Origin: Actinomycetes bacterium
Lineage (GTDB): Bacteria; Actinomycetota; Acidimicrobiia; Acidimicrobiales; Acidimicrobilacustridaceae
Direction of reading: 5' to 3'
Assembly: GCA_029782145.1 (NCBI GenBank)
Contig: JAKOVH010000011.1
Coordinates: 1 to 64,000 of the forward strand
DNA: 64,000 nucleotides
Below, one piece after another: positions 46,691 through 55,265 of the stretch. The notes under the pieces are model-generated. The model searched no databases. It saw only the letters and a program-made list of their open reading frames with translations, and was not told the DNA's origin. The position numbers and the translations under genes were made by a program. Positions within the stretch are counted from its first letter, which is position 1. Each line of letters begins with the position of its first letter.

Positions 46691-47935
46691 TCAGTCGAGG
46701 TCGAGCGACAGCATCCGGATGGCGTTGCCCCGGGCCAGCTTGTAGACGGTGGCGTCGTCGAGGTCGGCCACCATCGTGCGGAAGACGTCCTCGGTGTCGG
46801 GCCAGGTGGAGTCCGAGTGCGGGTAGTCGGTCTCGAAGGTGACGTTGTCGACGCCGACGTCCTGGAGGTTCTTCAGGCCGAAGTTGTCGCGGAAGAAGCA
46901 GGCGAACACCTGGCGGCGGAAGTAGGTGGACGGCGGCTCGGGCACCGACTCCTTGTCGAAGGCCCAGCCCCGGAACTCCTTCCACACCGAGTCGGCCCGC
47001 TCCATGGCGTAGGGGATCCAGCCCATCTGGCCCTCGGAGTAGGCCAGCTTCAGCGTGGGGTGGCGCACGAGCACGCCGGAGAAGATCCAGTCGGCCAGCG
47101 AGCCCATGGCGTTGTTGAAGCTGAGGGTGGCCTGCACGCCGGCGGGGGCGTCGGGTGAGGTGGCGGGCATGCGCGACGACGACCCGATGTGCATGTTGAT
47201 GACCGTGTCGGTGTCGGCGCAGGCCTGGAAGAACGGCTCCCAGTAGCCGGTGTGGATGCTCGGCAGGTCGAGGAACGGCGGGATCTCGGAGAACGCCACG
47301 GCGTGCACGCCGCGGGCGGCGTTGCGGCGCACCTCCTCGGCGGCCAGCTCGGCGTCCCACAGCGGCACGATGATCAGCGGGATGAGGCGGCCCTGGCCGG
47401 CGCCGCCGCACCACTCCTCGACCATCCAGTCGTTGTAGGCCTTGACGCACAGCAGGGCGAGCTCACGGTCCTTGGCCTCCATGAACGTCTGGCCGCAGAA
47501 CCGGGGGAACGTCGGGAAGCAGAGCGACGCCTCGGTGTGGTTCACGTCCATGTCCGCGAGGCGGGAGGCCTGGTCCCAGCAGCCCTTGCGCATCTCCTCG
47601 TAGGTCACCGGCAGCATGGTGCGCTCCTCGTAGGGGAAGCCCACCGCGGTGATGATCCGGCGCATCGGGACCTTCAGGTCCTCGTAGCACCAGAAGTCGG
47701 CCCACTTCCCCTCCTCGGAGGAGGAGTCGACGATGTCGAAGGAGTACTGCATGCCGTTGAAGGCCAGGTTGGCGACGCGCAGGCGCTCGAGGCGGGGGCC
47801 CGCCGCCTTGTGCTTGTCGGGGAGGCGGTCCTGCCACACCCCGGCGGGCTCGATGACGTGGTCATCGACGCTGACGAACTTCGGGATGACCCGGTCGGTC
47901 CCGGTCGTCGTGGGATCGGGGGCGGTGATCGTCAC
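46691..47935 (-). CDS. Amidohydrolase-2 family protein (aminocarboxymuconate decarboxylase-like)
   Basis: A 414-residue TIM-barrel metal-dependent hydrolase/decarboxylase. VSVDDHVIEP at the start supplies the first metal-ligand region (D-H in place of H-H), then MHIGSSS in mid-barrel, and FETDYPHSDSTWP with the conserved Asp near the C terminus. Homologues are common in actinobacterial aromatic or xenobiotic gene sets; the substrate is unknown. GTG 47935 is chosen because GAGGAG lies 6 nt upstream. It is divergent from the acyl-CoA dehydrogenase gene across paired palindromes. Confidence 0.85.
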   Translation of the reverse strand: MTITAPDPTTTGTDRVIPKFVSVDDHVIEPAGVWQDRLPDKHKAAGPRLERLRVANLAFNGMQYSFDIVDSSSEEGKWADFWCYEDLKVPMRRIITAVGFPYEERTMLPVTYEEMRKGCWDQASRLADMDVNHTEASLCFPTFPRFCGQTFMEAKDRELALLCVKAYNDWMVEEWCGGAGQGRLIPLIIVPLWDAELAAEEVRRNAARGVHAVAFSEIPPFLDLPSIHTGYWEPFFQACADTDTVINMHIGSSSRMPATSPDAPAGVQATLSFNNAMGSLADWIFSGVLVRHPTLKLAYSEGQMGWIPYAMERADSVWKEFRGWAFDKESVPEPPSTYFRRQVFACFFRDNFGLKNLQDVGVDNVTFETDYPHSDSTWPDTEDVFRTMVADLDDATVYKLARGNAIRMLSLDLD

Positions 47936-48020
47936 GGCGCTCTCCTCGTGGTCGCTGGTCCCCGGTCGTGGGGGCCGGTCGGACGGATGCGGCACGGGAG
48001 GATCACCCCCCGGTGACAGC

Positions 48021-48106
48021 AGCGTACCCCGAAACCTGACGACCCGTCAGGTCCGGCGGCCGGTCCGTGCGCGGATCTGACGACGCGTCAGATCCGCGCC
48101 TACGAT
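48021..48106. promoter_or_regulatory. Divergent promoters with twin TetR-type operators
   Basis: Two palindromes share the core CTGACG-N3-CGTCAG: ACCTGACG-ACC-CGTCAGGT at 48034-48052, and a perfect 29-bp one at 48070-48098 (13-bp arms). Centres are 41 bp apart, about four helical turns. TACGCT (minus, 48021-48026) and TACGAT (plus, 48101-48106) flank them as -10 hexamers, so each operator sits in the -35 zone of one promoter. The regulator is not encoded in this window. Confidence 0.7.
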
Positions 48107-48142
48107 CGCCCGCCGACGGAGTGCCAGCGGAAGGGTTGCGGA

Positions 48143-49339
48143 GTGGATCTCAACTTCACCGAGGCCGAGGAGGCCTTCCGTGCCGAGGCCCGCCAGTGGC
48201 TCGAGGCCAACGTGCCCCGGGGGCTGCCGTCGGGCGACACCCGGGAGGGCTTCGCCCTGCACGTCGAGTGGGAGAAGAAGCTCTTCGACGCCCGCTGGTC
48301 GGTGGTGTCGTGGCCCGAGGAGTACGGCGGTCGCGGCGCCTCGCTGTGGGAGTGGCTGATCTTCGAAGAGGAGTACTACCGGGCCGGGGCCCCGCAGCGG
48401 GTGACCCAGAACGGCATCTTCCTGCTCGCCCCGACCATCTTCGAGTTCGGCACCGCGGAGCAGAAGGCCCGCTTCCTGCCCCGCATGGCCGCCGCCGACG
48501 ACCTGTGGTGCCAGGGGTGGTCCGAGCCCGACGCCGGCTCCGACCTCGCCGGCATCAAGAGCCGCGCCGCACGCGACGACGCGCGCGGCGGCTGGGTGAT
48601 CAACGGCCAGAAGACCTGGACCACCCGCGGCGCGTTCTGCAACTGGCTGTTCGGGCTGTTCCGCACCGACCCCGAGGCCGAGCGCCACAAGGGCATGACC
48701 TACCTGCTCGTGCCGCTCGACGCCGACGGGGTCACCGTGCGGGGCGTCGAGCGCCTCGACGGCGACGAAGGGTTCGCCGAGGTGTTCTTCGACGACGTGT
48801 TCGTCGGCGACGACCTCGTGCTGGGCGGCGTGAACCAGGGGTGGGGCGTGGCCATGGCCACCACCTCCTCCGAGCGCGGGCTCACCCTGCGCTCACCGGG
48901 GCGCTTCTGCGCCGCCGCCGACCGGCTCGTCGACCTGTGGAAGCGCCGCTCGGCGCTGGCCGCCACCGGTGACCTCGCGGCCGTGGGGGCCGGCGACCCG
49001 GCCCTGCGCGACGCCGTGGCCCAGTCGTGGATGGAGGCCGAGGCCTACCGGCTCGCCACCCTCGCCGACGTCACCGGCATCGTCGAGGGCCGGCCCCAGG
49101 GCGCCCGCTCCAGCCTCACCAAGATCTTCTGGTCCGAGCTCGACGTGCGCCTCCACGAGACGGCGCTGCGGCTGCTCGGACCCACCGCCGAGCTCGTCGA
49201 CGACGCCCCCGGCGCGGTCGACGGCGGCGCCTGGATGAAGGGCTACGAGTTCGCCCTGTCCGGGCCCATCTACGCCGGCACCAACGAGATCCAGCGCAAC
49301 GTGGTCGCCGAGCGGGTGCTCGGCCTGCCCAGGAAGTAG
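48143..49339 (+). CDS. Acyl-CoA dehydrogenase
   Basis: A 398-residue FAD enzyme introducing an alpha-beta double bond in acyl-CoA. DLNFTEAEEAFRAEARQWLE at the start, WCQGWSEPDAGSDLAGIKSR (flavin/substrate region), GQKTWTTRGAFC, and YAGTNEIQRNVVAERVLGLP at the end. The group is FadE type, often acting in heteromeric pairs; a second, shorter dehydrogenase follows after 9 nt, fitting an alpha2beta2 pair as known in steroid-degrading actinobacteria. The GTG start is preceded by GGAAGGG. Regulated probably by the twin palindromes. Confidence 0.95.
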   Translation: MDLNFTEAEEAFRAEARQWLEANVPRGLPSGDTREGFALHVEWEKKLFDARWSVVSWPEEYGGRGASLWEWLIFEEEYYRAGAPQRVTQNGIFLLAPTIFEFGTAEQKARFLPRMAAADDLWCQGWSEPDAGSDLAGIKSRAARDDARGGWVINGQKTWTTRGAFCNWLFGLFRTDPEAERHKGMTYLLVPLDADGVTVRGVERLDGDEGFAEVFFDDVFVGDDLVLGGVNQGWGVAMATTSSERGLTLRSPGRFCAAADRLVDLWKRRSALAATGDLAAVGAGDPALRDAVAQSWMEAEAYRLATLADVTGIVEGRPQGARSSLTKIFWSELDVRLHETALRLLGPTAELVDDAPGAVDGGAWMKGYEFALSGPIYAGTNEIQRNVVAERVLGLPRK

Positions 49340-49348
49340 GTCGCCGAC

Positions 49349-50368
49349 ATGCGCTTCGCCTTCACCGACGACCAGATCCTCTTCCGCGACACCGTCGCCG
49401 ACCTGCTCTCCAAGGAGTGCCCGGCCGAAGCGGTGCGCTGGGCGTGGGCCGACGAGACCGGCCGCCGGCGTGAGCTGTGGTCCGCCCTGGCCGAGATGGG
49501 CGTGGTCGGCCTCACCGTGCCCGAGGCCCACGGCGGTCTGGGGCTCGGCGAGGTCGACCTGGTGCCGCTGCTCACCGAGGTCGGCCGGGTCGCGTTCCCC
49601 GGCGCGCTGGTGGAGACCACCGCCGTCGTGGCGCCCCTGCTGGCCGAGAACGCGCCGGCGTCGGTCGCCGAGCGCTGGCTGCCCGCCATCGCCGCTGGCG
49701 AGGCGGTGGCCACCGTGCAGCTCGCCGGCCAGCCCTTCGTGGCCGACGCCCACGTGGCCGACCTGCTCGTCGCCCAGCACGACGACCGCATCTACGCGGT
49801 GCCGGGCGACAAGCTGCGCCTCACCCCGCAGCCCTCGGTCGACGGAGCGCGGCGGCTGTTCAGCGTCGAGTTCGACGCGGCCGACGCCGAGCTCGTCGTG
49901 AACGGCGAGGCCGGGTGGCTGGCCGCCAACCACGCCTTCGACCGGGGTGCGGGGGCCACCGCCGCGGTGCTGGTCGGCCTGGCCGAGCAGATGATCGCCA
50001 TGACCGTCGACTACGTCGTGGCCCGCCGCCAGTTCGGCGTGCCCATCGGCAGCTTCCAGGCGGTGAAGCACCACCTGGCCGACGCCGAGCTGAAGGTGTC
50101 GTTCGCCCGGCCGACGGTGTGGCACGCGGCGTACTCGCTGGCCCACGGCCGGACCGTGGCCGATCGCGACGTGTCGCTCGCCAAGTGCTTCGCCTCCGAC
50201 GCCGCCGAGGTCGTGGCCCGCAAGGCCCTGCAGTGCCACGGCGCCATCGGCTACACGACCGAGCACGACCTGCACTTCTGGCTCAAGCGCACGTGGGCGC
50301 TCGCCGCCTCGTGGGGCGACGCCGCCTGGCACCGCCGTCGCGTCGCCCACCTCCTCCTCGACGCCTGA
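49349..50368 (+). CDS. Acyl-CoA dehydrogenase, partner subunit
   Basis: A 339-residue shorter acyl-CoA dehydrogenase: MRFAFTDDQILFRDTVADLL, GLTVPEAHGGLGLGEVDLVP, and the C-terminal helical domain YVVARRQFGVPIGSFQAVKH with HGAIGYTTEHDLHFWLKRTW. The middle domain is reduced relative to the 380-residue norm. It follows its longer partner at 9 nt and most likely forms a complex with it. Substrate unknown; CoA esters of sterol side chains or branched acids are candidates by family. Confidence 0.93.
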   Translation: MRFAFTDDQILFRDTVADLLSKECPAEAVRWAWADETGRRRELWSALAEMGVVGLTVPEAHGGLGLGEVDLVPLLTEVGRVAFPGALVETTAVVAPLLAENAPASVAERWLPAIAAGEAVATVQLAGQPFVADAHVADLLVAQHDDRIYAVPGDKLRLTPQPSVDGARRLFSVEFDAADAELVVNGEAGWLAANHAFDRGAGATAAVLVGLAEQMIAMTVDYVVARRQFGVPIGSFQAVKHHLADAELKVSFARPTVWHAAYSLAHGRTVADRDVSLAKCFASDAAEVVARKALQCHGAIGYTTEHDLHFWLKRTWALAASWGDAAWHRRRVAHLLLDA

Positions 50369-50457
50369 TCGCTCGACGGCCACCGACCCACCCTGCGGGA
50401 ACGTGCCCGCGACCTGCACGCTCGGATCCGCAGTTCGCGGCCAGGAAGGCCGGTCCG

Positions 50458-50463
50458 TAGGCT
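50458..50463 (+). promoter_or_regulatory. -10 hexamer of GNAT-led operon (leaderless)
   Basis: TAGGCT ends 8 nt before GTG 50472. Confidence 0.4.
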
Positions 50464-50471
50464 GGGCGGCC

Positions 50472-50921
50472 GTGCCGATCCGCCCTGCCGACGCGTCCGA
50501 CCTGCCCCAGATCGCCGCCCTCATCCGGGAGCTGGCCGACTACGAGGAGATGGCCGGCGAGGTCGTCTTCGACATCGAGCGGCTCGAGCGTGAGCTGTTC
50601 GGCCCGGAGCCGGCGGCCCACGTGCTGCTCGCCGAGACCGACGACGGCCGCGTGGCCGGCATGGCGCTGTGGTTCCGCACCTTCTCGACGTTCCTCGGCC
50701 GGTCCGGCATCTGGCTCGAGGACCTCTTCGTGCGCCCCGAGCACCGCCGCCACGGCCACGGGCTCGCCCTGCTCGAACGGCTGCGGGACATGACCGACGG
50801 CCGGGTGGAGTGGATCGTGCTCGACTGGAACACCCCCGCCCAGGAGCTCTACGACCGCCTCGGAGCCCGGCCGGTGCCCGGCTGGACCCGCTACCGCTGG
50901 CTGCGGGAGGACCCGTCATGA
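50472..50921 (+). CDS. GNAT-family N-acetyltransferase
   Basis: A 149-residue acetyltransferase of the diamine/spermidine acetyltransferase-like type: IRPADASDLPQIAALIRELA, YEEMAGEV, then WLEDLFVRPEHRRHGHGLAL with the acetyl-CoA pyrophosphate loop RRHGHG, and LDWNTPAQELYDRLGARPV. The VxLxVxxxN-like and Tyr residues are in place. Substrate unknown. GTG 50472 leaves 8 nt after a TAGGCT hexamer. The next gene starts inside its stop codon (ATGA). Confidence 0.9.
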   Translation: MPIRPADASDLPQIAALIRELADYEEMAGEVVFDIERLERELFGPEPAAHVLLAETDDGRVAGMALWFRTFSTFLGRSGIWLEDLFVRPEHRRHGHGLALLERLRDMTDGRVEWIVLDWNTPAQELYDRLGARPVPGWTRYRWLREDPS

Positions 50922-52264
50922 GCGGCGGCGACCTCGCCGCCCTGCTGTCTCGCTGCCTGCGGGCCGCCGGGGTCACCCGGGCGTTCCGGGCCTCGGGCCA
51001 CGACCTGGCGCCGCTCCCCGGCATCGACGTGATCGACGTGGGCGACCCGGAGCTGGCCGCGCTGCTGGCCGACGCAGATGGCCGCCTGTCGCGCGCACCG
51101 GCCGCTCGACCCGGCCTCGCCCTCCTGCCCGGCCCGCGCCTGCGGCTGTCCTCCCAGCCCGGTGAGCAGGTGCTGGCCCAGCCCCTCCTCGACGCCCGCC
51201 AGCTCCCGGCCGCCATCGCCGGGTGGAGCCTGGGGGCGGTGCACGCCGCTTTGGAGCTCGACATCGACGTCGACCTGGCGGCGCCGGCCGCGACCGACCT
51301 CCAGCCCCTCACCCTCGCCGCCACCTCGGACCGCTTGCTGCGGCTGTCGGAGACCCTGGCCACGCTCGACATCGTCATCGTGGTCGGCCCGGGCGTGGTG
51401 CGCGACGGCCAGGAGGCCGCGGTGGTCGAGGCCGCCCGCCGCACGGGTGCGCGGGTCGTCGCCACGCTCGGCGCCGTCGGGGTCCTGCCGCTCGACGACC
51501 CCGCGTGGCGAGGCGTGGTGGGCCTGCAGGATGACGACGCCGCGCTGGCCGGCGTCGTGGGCGCCGAGCTGGTGATCGTGGCGGGGACCGACCCCGCCGA
51601 GGCGGCCGGGGTCGTGCCCGACGACGCCCAGGTGCTCGAGGTCGAGCCCTGGCAGCTCGGGCTCATGGCCCACCACTGGCCCGATCCCCGGCCCGACCCG
51701 GAGCGAGCGTCCGCGGGCCGCCGGCTGGTCGACGGCCTCGCCGCCCTGGCCGCCGCCGGCCGGTCGTCCGAGGCGTTGCCGTTGCACCCGGCCCGCGCCG
51801 TCGCCGACCTGGCCGACGTGGTCGACCCCTCCGCCGTGATCGCGGCCGATGCCGGGCCCGCCGGGTTGTGGGTGGGCCGGGGGCTCGTCGGCCTGGCTCC
51901 GGGCTCGGTCGTGGTGCCCGCCCTTCCCGTGCGCGGGTTCGCCGCGGCGGCGGCCCTCGTCGCCGGCCTCGACGGCCGCCCGGCCGTCGCCGTGGTGACC
52001 AGCCCGCCGGACGAGCACACCGAGGCGCTGCTCGACCTGGCGGCGCGCCTGGGTGCCCCGCTGGTGTGCGAGGTGTGGGGCGCGGAGGCGTCGTGGGCCA
52101 CGGCGAGCGAGCACCGGGCCCGGCTCGTCGGCGCCCTCCACGAGGGCGGCGTCCAGCGCCTCGCCGTGCCCGTCGACCTGGCCGCCACCCGCGAGCTGGT
52201 CGAGCTCGCCGGCCCGGTGCGGGCGTGGACCGCGCCGCCCGGGGTCGGCACCCCCTTCACCTAG
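50918..52264 (+). CDS. Degenerate thiamine-diphosphate-enzyme-like (acetolactate synthase-type) protein
   Basis: A 448-residue protein related to ThDP enzymes. The middle part (LDIVIVVGPGVVRDGQEAAV, then ATLGAVGVLPLDDP, VIVAGTDPAEAAGV) fits the central domain of acetolactate synthase-like proteins. The N-terminal domain is shortened and lacks the catalytic Glu, and the C-terminal domain lacks the GDG...N ThDP-binding motif (ADAGPAGLWVGRG instead). About 100 residues shorter than the family. It therefore probably does not bind ThDP. It is coupled to the GNAT gene (ATGA overlap) and followed by a D-aminoacylase-type gene. Confidence 0.6.
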   Translation: MSGGDLAALLSRCLRAAGVTRAFRASGHDLAPLPGIDVIDVGDPELAALLADADGRLSRAPAARPGLALLPGPRLRLSSQPGEQVLAQPLLDARQLPAAIAGWSLGAVHAALELDIDVDLAAPAATDLQPLTLAATSDRLLRLSETLATLDIVIVVGPGVVRDGQEAAVVEAARRTGARVVATLGAVGVLPLDDPAWRGVVGLQDDDAALAGVVGAELVIVAGTDPAEAAGVVPDDAQVLEVEPWQLGLMAHHWPDPRPDPERASAGRRLVDGLAALAAAGRSSEALPLHPARAVADLADVVDPSAVIAADAGPAGLWVGRGLVGLAPGSVVVPALPVRGFAAAAALVAGLDGRPAVAVVTSPPDEHTEALLDLAARLGAPLVCEVWGAEASWATASEHRARLVGALHEGGVQRLAVPVDLAATRELVELAGPVRAWTAPPGVGTPFT

Positions 52265-52304
52265 GCTCGGTCGCGGCCGATGGCGCGACCAGGGGGAGGG
52301 ACCG

Positions 52305-53987
52305 ATGGCCGAGCACGATCTGGTGGTCCGCGGCGGCACGGTGGTCGACGGCACGGGCGCTCGTCGACGGCGGGCCGACGTCGCCGTCACCGGCGGCCTC
52401 GTCACCGCGGTGGGCGAGGTCGAGGGGCGCGGCCGGCGCGAGCTCGACGCCGACGGCCTGGTCGTGGCGCCCGGCTGGGTCGACGTGCACACCCACTACG
52501 ACGGCCAGGCCAGCTGGGACCCGCTGCTCACCCCGTCGTGCTGGCACGGCGTCACCACGGTGGTGATGGGCAACTGCGGGGTCGGCTTCGCACCGGTGGA
52601 GCCCGATCGCCACGAGTGGCTGGTGGCCCTCATGGAGGGGGTGGAGGACATCCCCGGCACGGCGCTGCACGAGGGCATCACCTGGGAGTGGGAGAGCTTC
52701 CCCGAGTACCTCGACGCCCTCGCCCGTTCGCCGAAGGCGATCGAGGTGGCCGCCCAGGTGCCCCACGCCGCCCTGCGCGGCTACGTGATGGGCGACCGGG
52801 GCGCCGACCACGAAGCGGTGCCCGACGGCGACGAGATCGCCCGCATGGGCCGCCTCGCCGCCGAGGCGGTGGAGGCCGGCGCCCTCGGCTTCACCACCTC
52901 GCGCACGATCGCCCACCGCTCCAGCGACGGCCGGCCCACCCCGAGCCTCACCGCCACCGCCGACGAGCTGCTCGGCATCGCCCGCGCCGTGGGCAGCACC
53001 GGCAAGGGCGTGTTCCAGGCCGTCGCCGACCTCGACGACCTCGAGGGCGAGTTCGCCCTGCTGCGCGCCATGGCGGAGGTGGCCCGTCGCCCGCTGTCGA
53101 TCAGCACGTTGCAGCGGCCCGGCCAACCCCACGACGCCTACCGCCGCCTGCTCGAGCTCGTCACCGCGGCGAACGCCGACGGGGTCCAGATCCGCAGCCA
53201 GGTGGCGGCTCGGCCCGTGGGCCTGATGCTCAGCCTGCAGGGCACGGTGCACCCGCTGCGCGCCTCGGCCACCTACCAGGCCCTCGTCGGGCGCCCCCAC
53301 GCCGAGGTGGTGGCCGAGCTGCGCCGGCCCGAGGTGAAGGCCCGGGTGCTCGCCGAGCTGGCCGCGCCGGGGGCCGACCTGCTCGCGGCGTTCCCGCCGG
53401 CGTTCGCCCTCGGCGACCACCCCCGCTACGACCCCCGCCCCGACGAGGCCCTCGACCTGGCGGCCGCCTACGACGTGCTGCTCGAGCACGACGGCACCGG
53501 CGTGGTGTACGTGCCGATCATGAACTACGTCGACGGCGACATGGCCGCGGTGCGCGAGATGCTCGTGCACCCGCTCGCCGTGCCAGGCCTGGGCGACGCG
53601 GGCGCCCACTGCACGATGATCTGCGACGCCAGCTTCTGCACCTACCTGGTGCAGCACTGGGCGCGCGAGGCGCCCGCCGACCAGCGCCTCGACCTGGAGT
53701 GGGTCGTGCAGCGCCAGGCCGCCGCCACCGCCGCCCTGGTGGGCCTGCACGACCGCGGCCTGCTCGCCCCCGGCTTCCGGGCCGACCTCAACGTGCTCGA
53801 TCCCCAGACCGTGGCCATCGGCCGCACGGAGATGCGCCACGACCTGCCCGCCGGCGGCAAGCGCCTGGTGCAGCGGGCGACCGGCTACCACGCCACCCTC
53901 GTGGCCGGCGAGGTGGTGGTGCAGGACGGGGAGCCCACCGGCGCGCTACCCGGCGGGCTGGTGCGGGGCGCCCGGCCGGCACCATGA
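52305..53987 (+). CDS. N-acyl-D-amino-acid deacylase-type amidohydrolase
   Basis: A 560-residue zinc hydrolase of the D-aminoacylase family. DLVVRGGTVVDGTGA, then the metal motif WVDVHTHYDGQ (His62, His64), MGNCGVGFAP, and GDAGAHCTMICDASF near the C terminus, with PGFRADLNVLDP as end of the barrel. Known members cleave N-acyl-D-amino acids; many environmental homologues have other amide substrates. AGGGGGAGGG is upstream of ATG 52305. It follows the GNAT and ALS-like genes by 40 nt. Confidence 0.88.
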   Translation: MAEHDLVVRGGTVVDGTGARRRRADVAVTGGLVTAVGEVEGRGRRELDADGLVVAPGWVDVHTHYDGQASWDPLLTPSCWHGVTTVVMGNCGVGFAPVEPDRHEWLVALMEGVEDIPGTALHEGITWEWESFPEYLDALARSPKAIEVAAQVPHAALRGYVMGDRGADHEAVPDGDEIARMGRLAAEAVEAGALGFTTSRTIAHRSSDGRPTPSLTATADELLGIARAVGSTGKGVFQAVADLDDLEGEFALLRAMAEVARRPLSISTLQRPGQPHDAYRRLLELVTAANADGVQIRSQVAARPVGLMLSLQGTVHPLRASATYQALVGRPHAEVVAELRRPEVKARVLAELAAPGADLLAAFPPAFALGDHPRYDPRPDEALDLAAAYDVLLEHDGTGVVYVPIMNYVDGDMAAVREMLVHPLAVPGLGDAGAHCTMICDASFCTYLVQHWAREAPADQRLDLEWVVQRQAAATAALVGLHDRGLLAPGFRADLNVLDPQTVAIGRTEMRHDLPAGGKRLVQRATGYHATLVAGEVVVQDGEPTGALPGGLVRGARPAP

Positions 53988-54033
53988 GCCGGCGAACCAT
54001 CTGACCCACCCGACCGACCCGAAAGGACGGCCC

Positions 54034-55164
54034 ATGACCCTCACGACCCGCGCCGCGGTGCTCTGGAACGTCGGCGACCCGTGGAGCATCGAGGAGGTCG
54101 AGCTCGACGAGCCCCGCGCCACCGACGTGCTGGTGCGCATGCGGTCCGCCGGCATGTGCCACTCCGACGACCACGCCAAGACCGGCGACCTGCCCATGCC
54201 GCTGCCCATCATCGGCGGCCACGAGGGCGCCGGGGTGGTGGAGGCCGTCGGCCCCGACGTCACCGGGCTGCAGCCGGGTGACCACGTGGCCGTGTCGTTC
54301 GTGCCGGCGTGCGGGCACTGCCGGTGGTGCTCCACCGGGCGGCAGTACATCTGCGACAACGGGGCCAAGCTGTTCGACGTCGGCATGATGAGCGACGGGC
54401 GCGAGGCCCACCACGTCACCAAGGACGGCGAGCGGCGGGTGGTCGGCCGCTACGCCCAGGTCGGCACCTTCTCCGAGCACATCCTCGTCAACCAGGACTC
54501 CCTGGTGAAGGTCGACCCCGACCTGCCCTTCGACGCCGTCGCCCTCGTGTCGTGCGGGGTGGCCACCGGCTTCGGCTCGGCCACCGAGCGGGCCGGCACC
54601 AAGCCGGGCGACGTGGTGGCCGTCGTGGGCGTGGGCGGCATCGGCATCAACGCCGTGCAGGGCGCCCGCATCGCCGGGGCCCAGCGCGTGATCGCCATCG
54701 ACCCGGTGGAGTTCAAGCGCGAGCAGGCCATGGCCCTCGGCGCGACCCACACCTACGCCTCCATCGACGAGGCCATGGGCCCGGTCGGCGAGATGACCAC
54801 GGGGGTGATGTGCGACCGGGTGGTGCTCTCGGCCGGCATCGTGCACGGCGACATGGTGCAGCCGGCGCTGGACCTCACTTCCAAGGGCGGCACCCTCGTC
54901 GTCACCGGCCTGGCGCCCGCCATGGAGAGCGACGCCCAGCTGAACCTGATGATGTTGTCGATGATGAACAAGGAGGTGAAGGGCACCATCTTCGGGTCGA
55001 TGAACCCGCGCGACGCCATCCCTCGCCTGCTGTCGATGTACCGCGAGGGGGTGCTCAAGCTCGACGAGCTCGTCACCCGCCGCTACTCGCTCGACGAGGT
55101 CAACCAGGGCTACGCCGACATGCTCGAGGGCCGCAACATCCGCGGCGTCATCGCCTTCGACTGA
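54034..55164 (+). CDS. NDMA-dependent-type zinc alcohol dehydrogenase
   Basis: A 376-residue medium-chain dehydrogenase. Catalytic zinc ligands Cys42 (in GMCHSDDHA), His63-Glu64 (GGHEGAG) and Cys of VSCGVATG; structural zinc Cys93, 96, 99, 107 (ACGHCRWCSTGRQYIC); NAD motif VVGVGGIGINAVQGARIAGA. The sequence is of the Rxyl_3153/NDMA-dependent type that keeps its cofactor bound and often needs a special electron acceptor such as mycofactocin. No mycofactocin gene is in the window. AAAGGACG precedes ATG 54034. Confidence 0.92.
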   Translation: MTLTTRAAVLWNVGDPWSIEEVELDEPRATDVLVRMRSAGMCHSDDHAKTGDLPMPLPIIGGHEGAGVVEAVGPDVTGLQPGDHVAVSFVPACGHCRWCSTGRQYICDNGAKLFDVGMMSDGREAHHVTKDGERRVVGRYAQVGTFSEHILVNQDSLVKVDPDLPFDAVALVSCGVATGFGSATERAGTKPGDVVAVVGVGGIGINAVQGARIAGAQRVIAIDPVEFKREQAMALGATHTYASIDEAMGPVGEMTTGVMCDRVVLSAGIVHGDMVQPALDLTSKGGTLVVTGLAPAMESDAQLNLMMLSMMNKEVKGTIFGSMNPRDAIPRLLSMYREGVLKLDELVTRRYSLDEVNQGYADMLEGRNIRGVIAFD

Positions 55165-55203
55165 CCGACGGCCTCCCCGCCTCGATCCACCCCCAGAACG
55201 GAT

Positions 55204-55247
55204 CCTGCCCGCGATCCGCACGCCGGAGCGTGCGGACCGCGGGCAGG
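55204..55247. terminator. Bidirectional terminator between ADH and ALDH genes
   Basis: A 20-bp stem with one mismatch (55204-55223 against 55228-55247, loop CGGA) lies between two convergent genes, ending 19 nt before the ALDH stop. Confidence 0.8.
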
Positions 55248-55265
55248 TTCGCGAGGTGCTGCGGC

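Noticed and set aside
50369..50471. Terminator after the acyl-CoA dehydrogenase pair
   Set aside because: Only a 5-bp GCGGG/CCCGC stem is visible, below what chance gives in DNA of this GC content.
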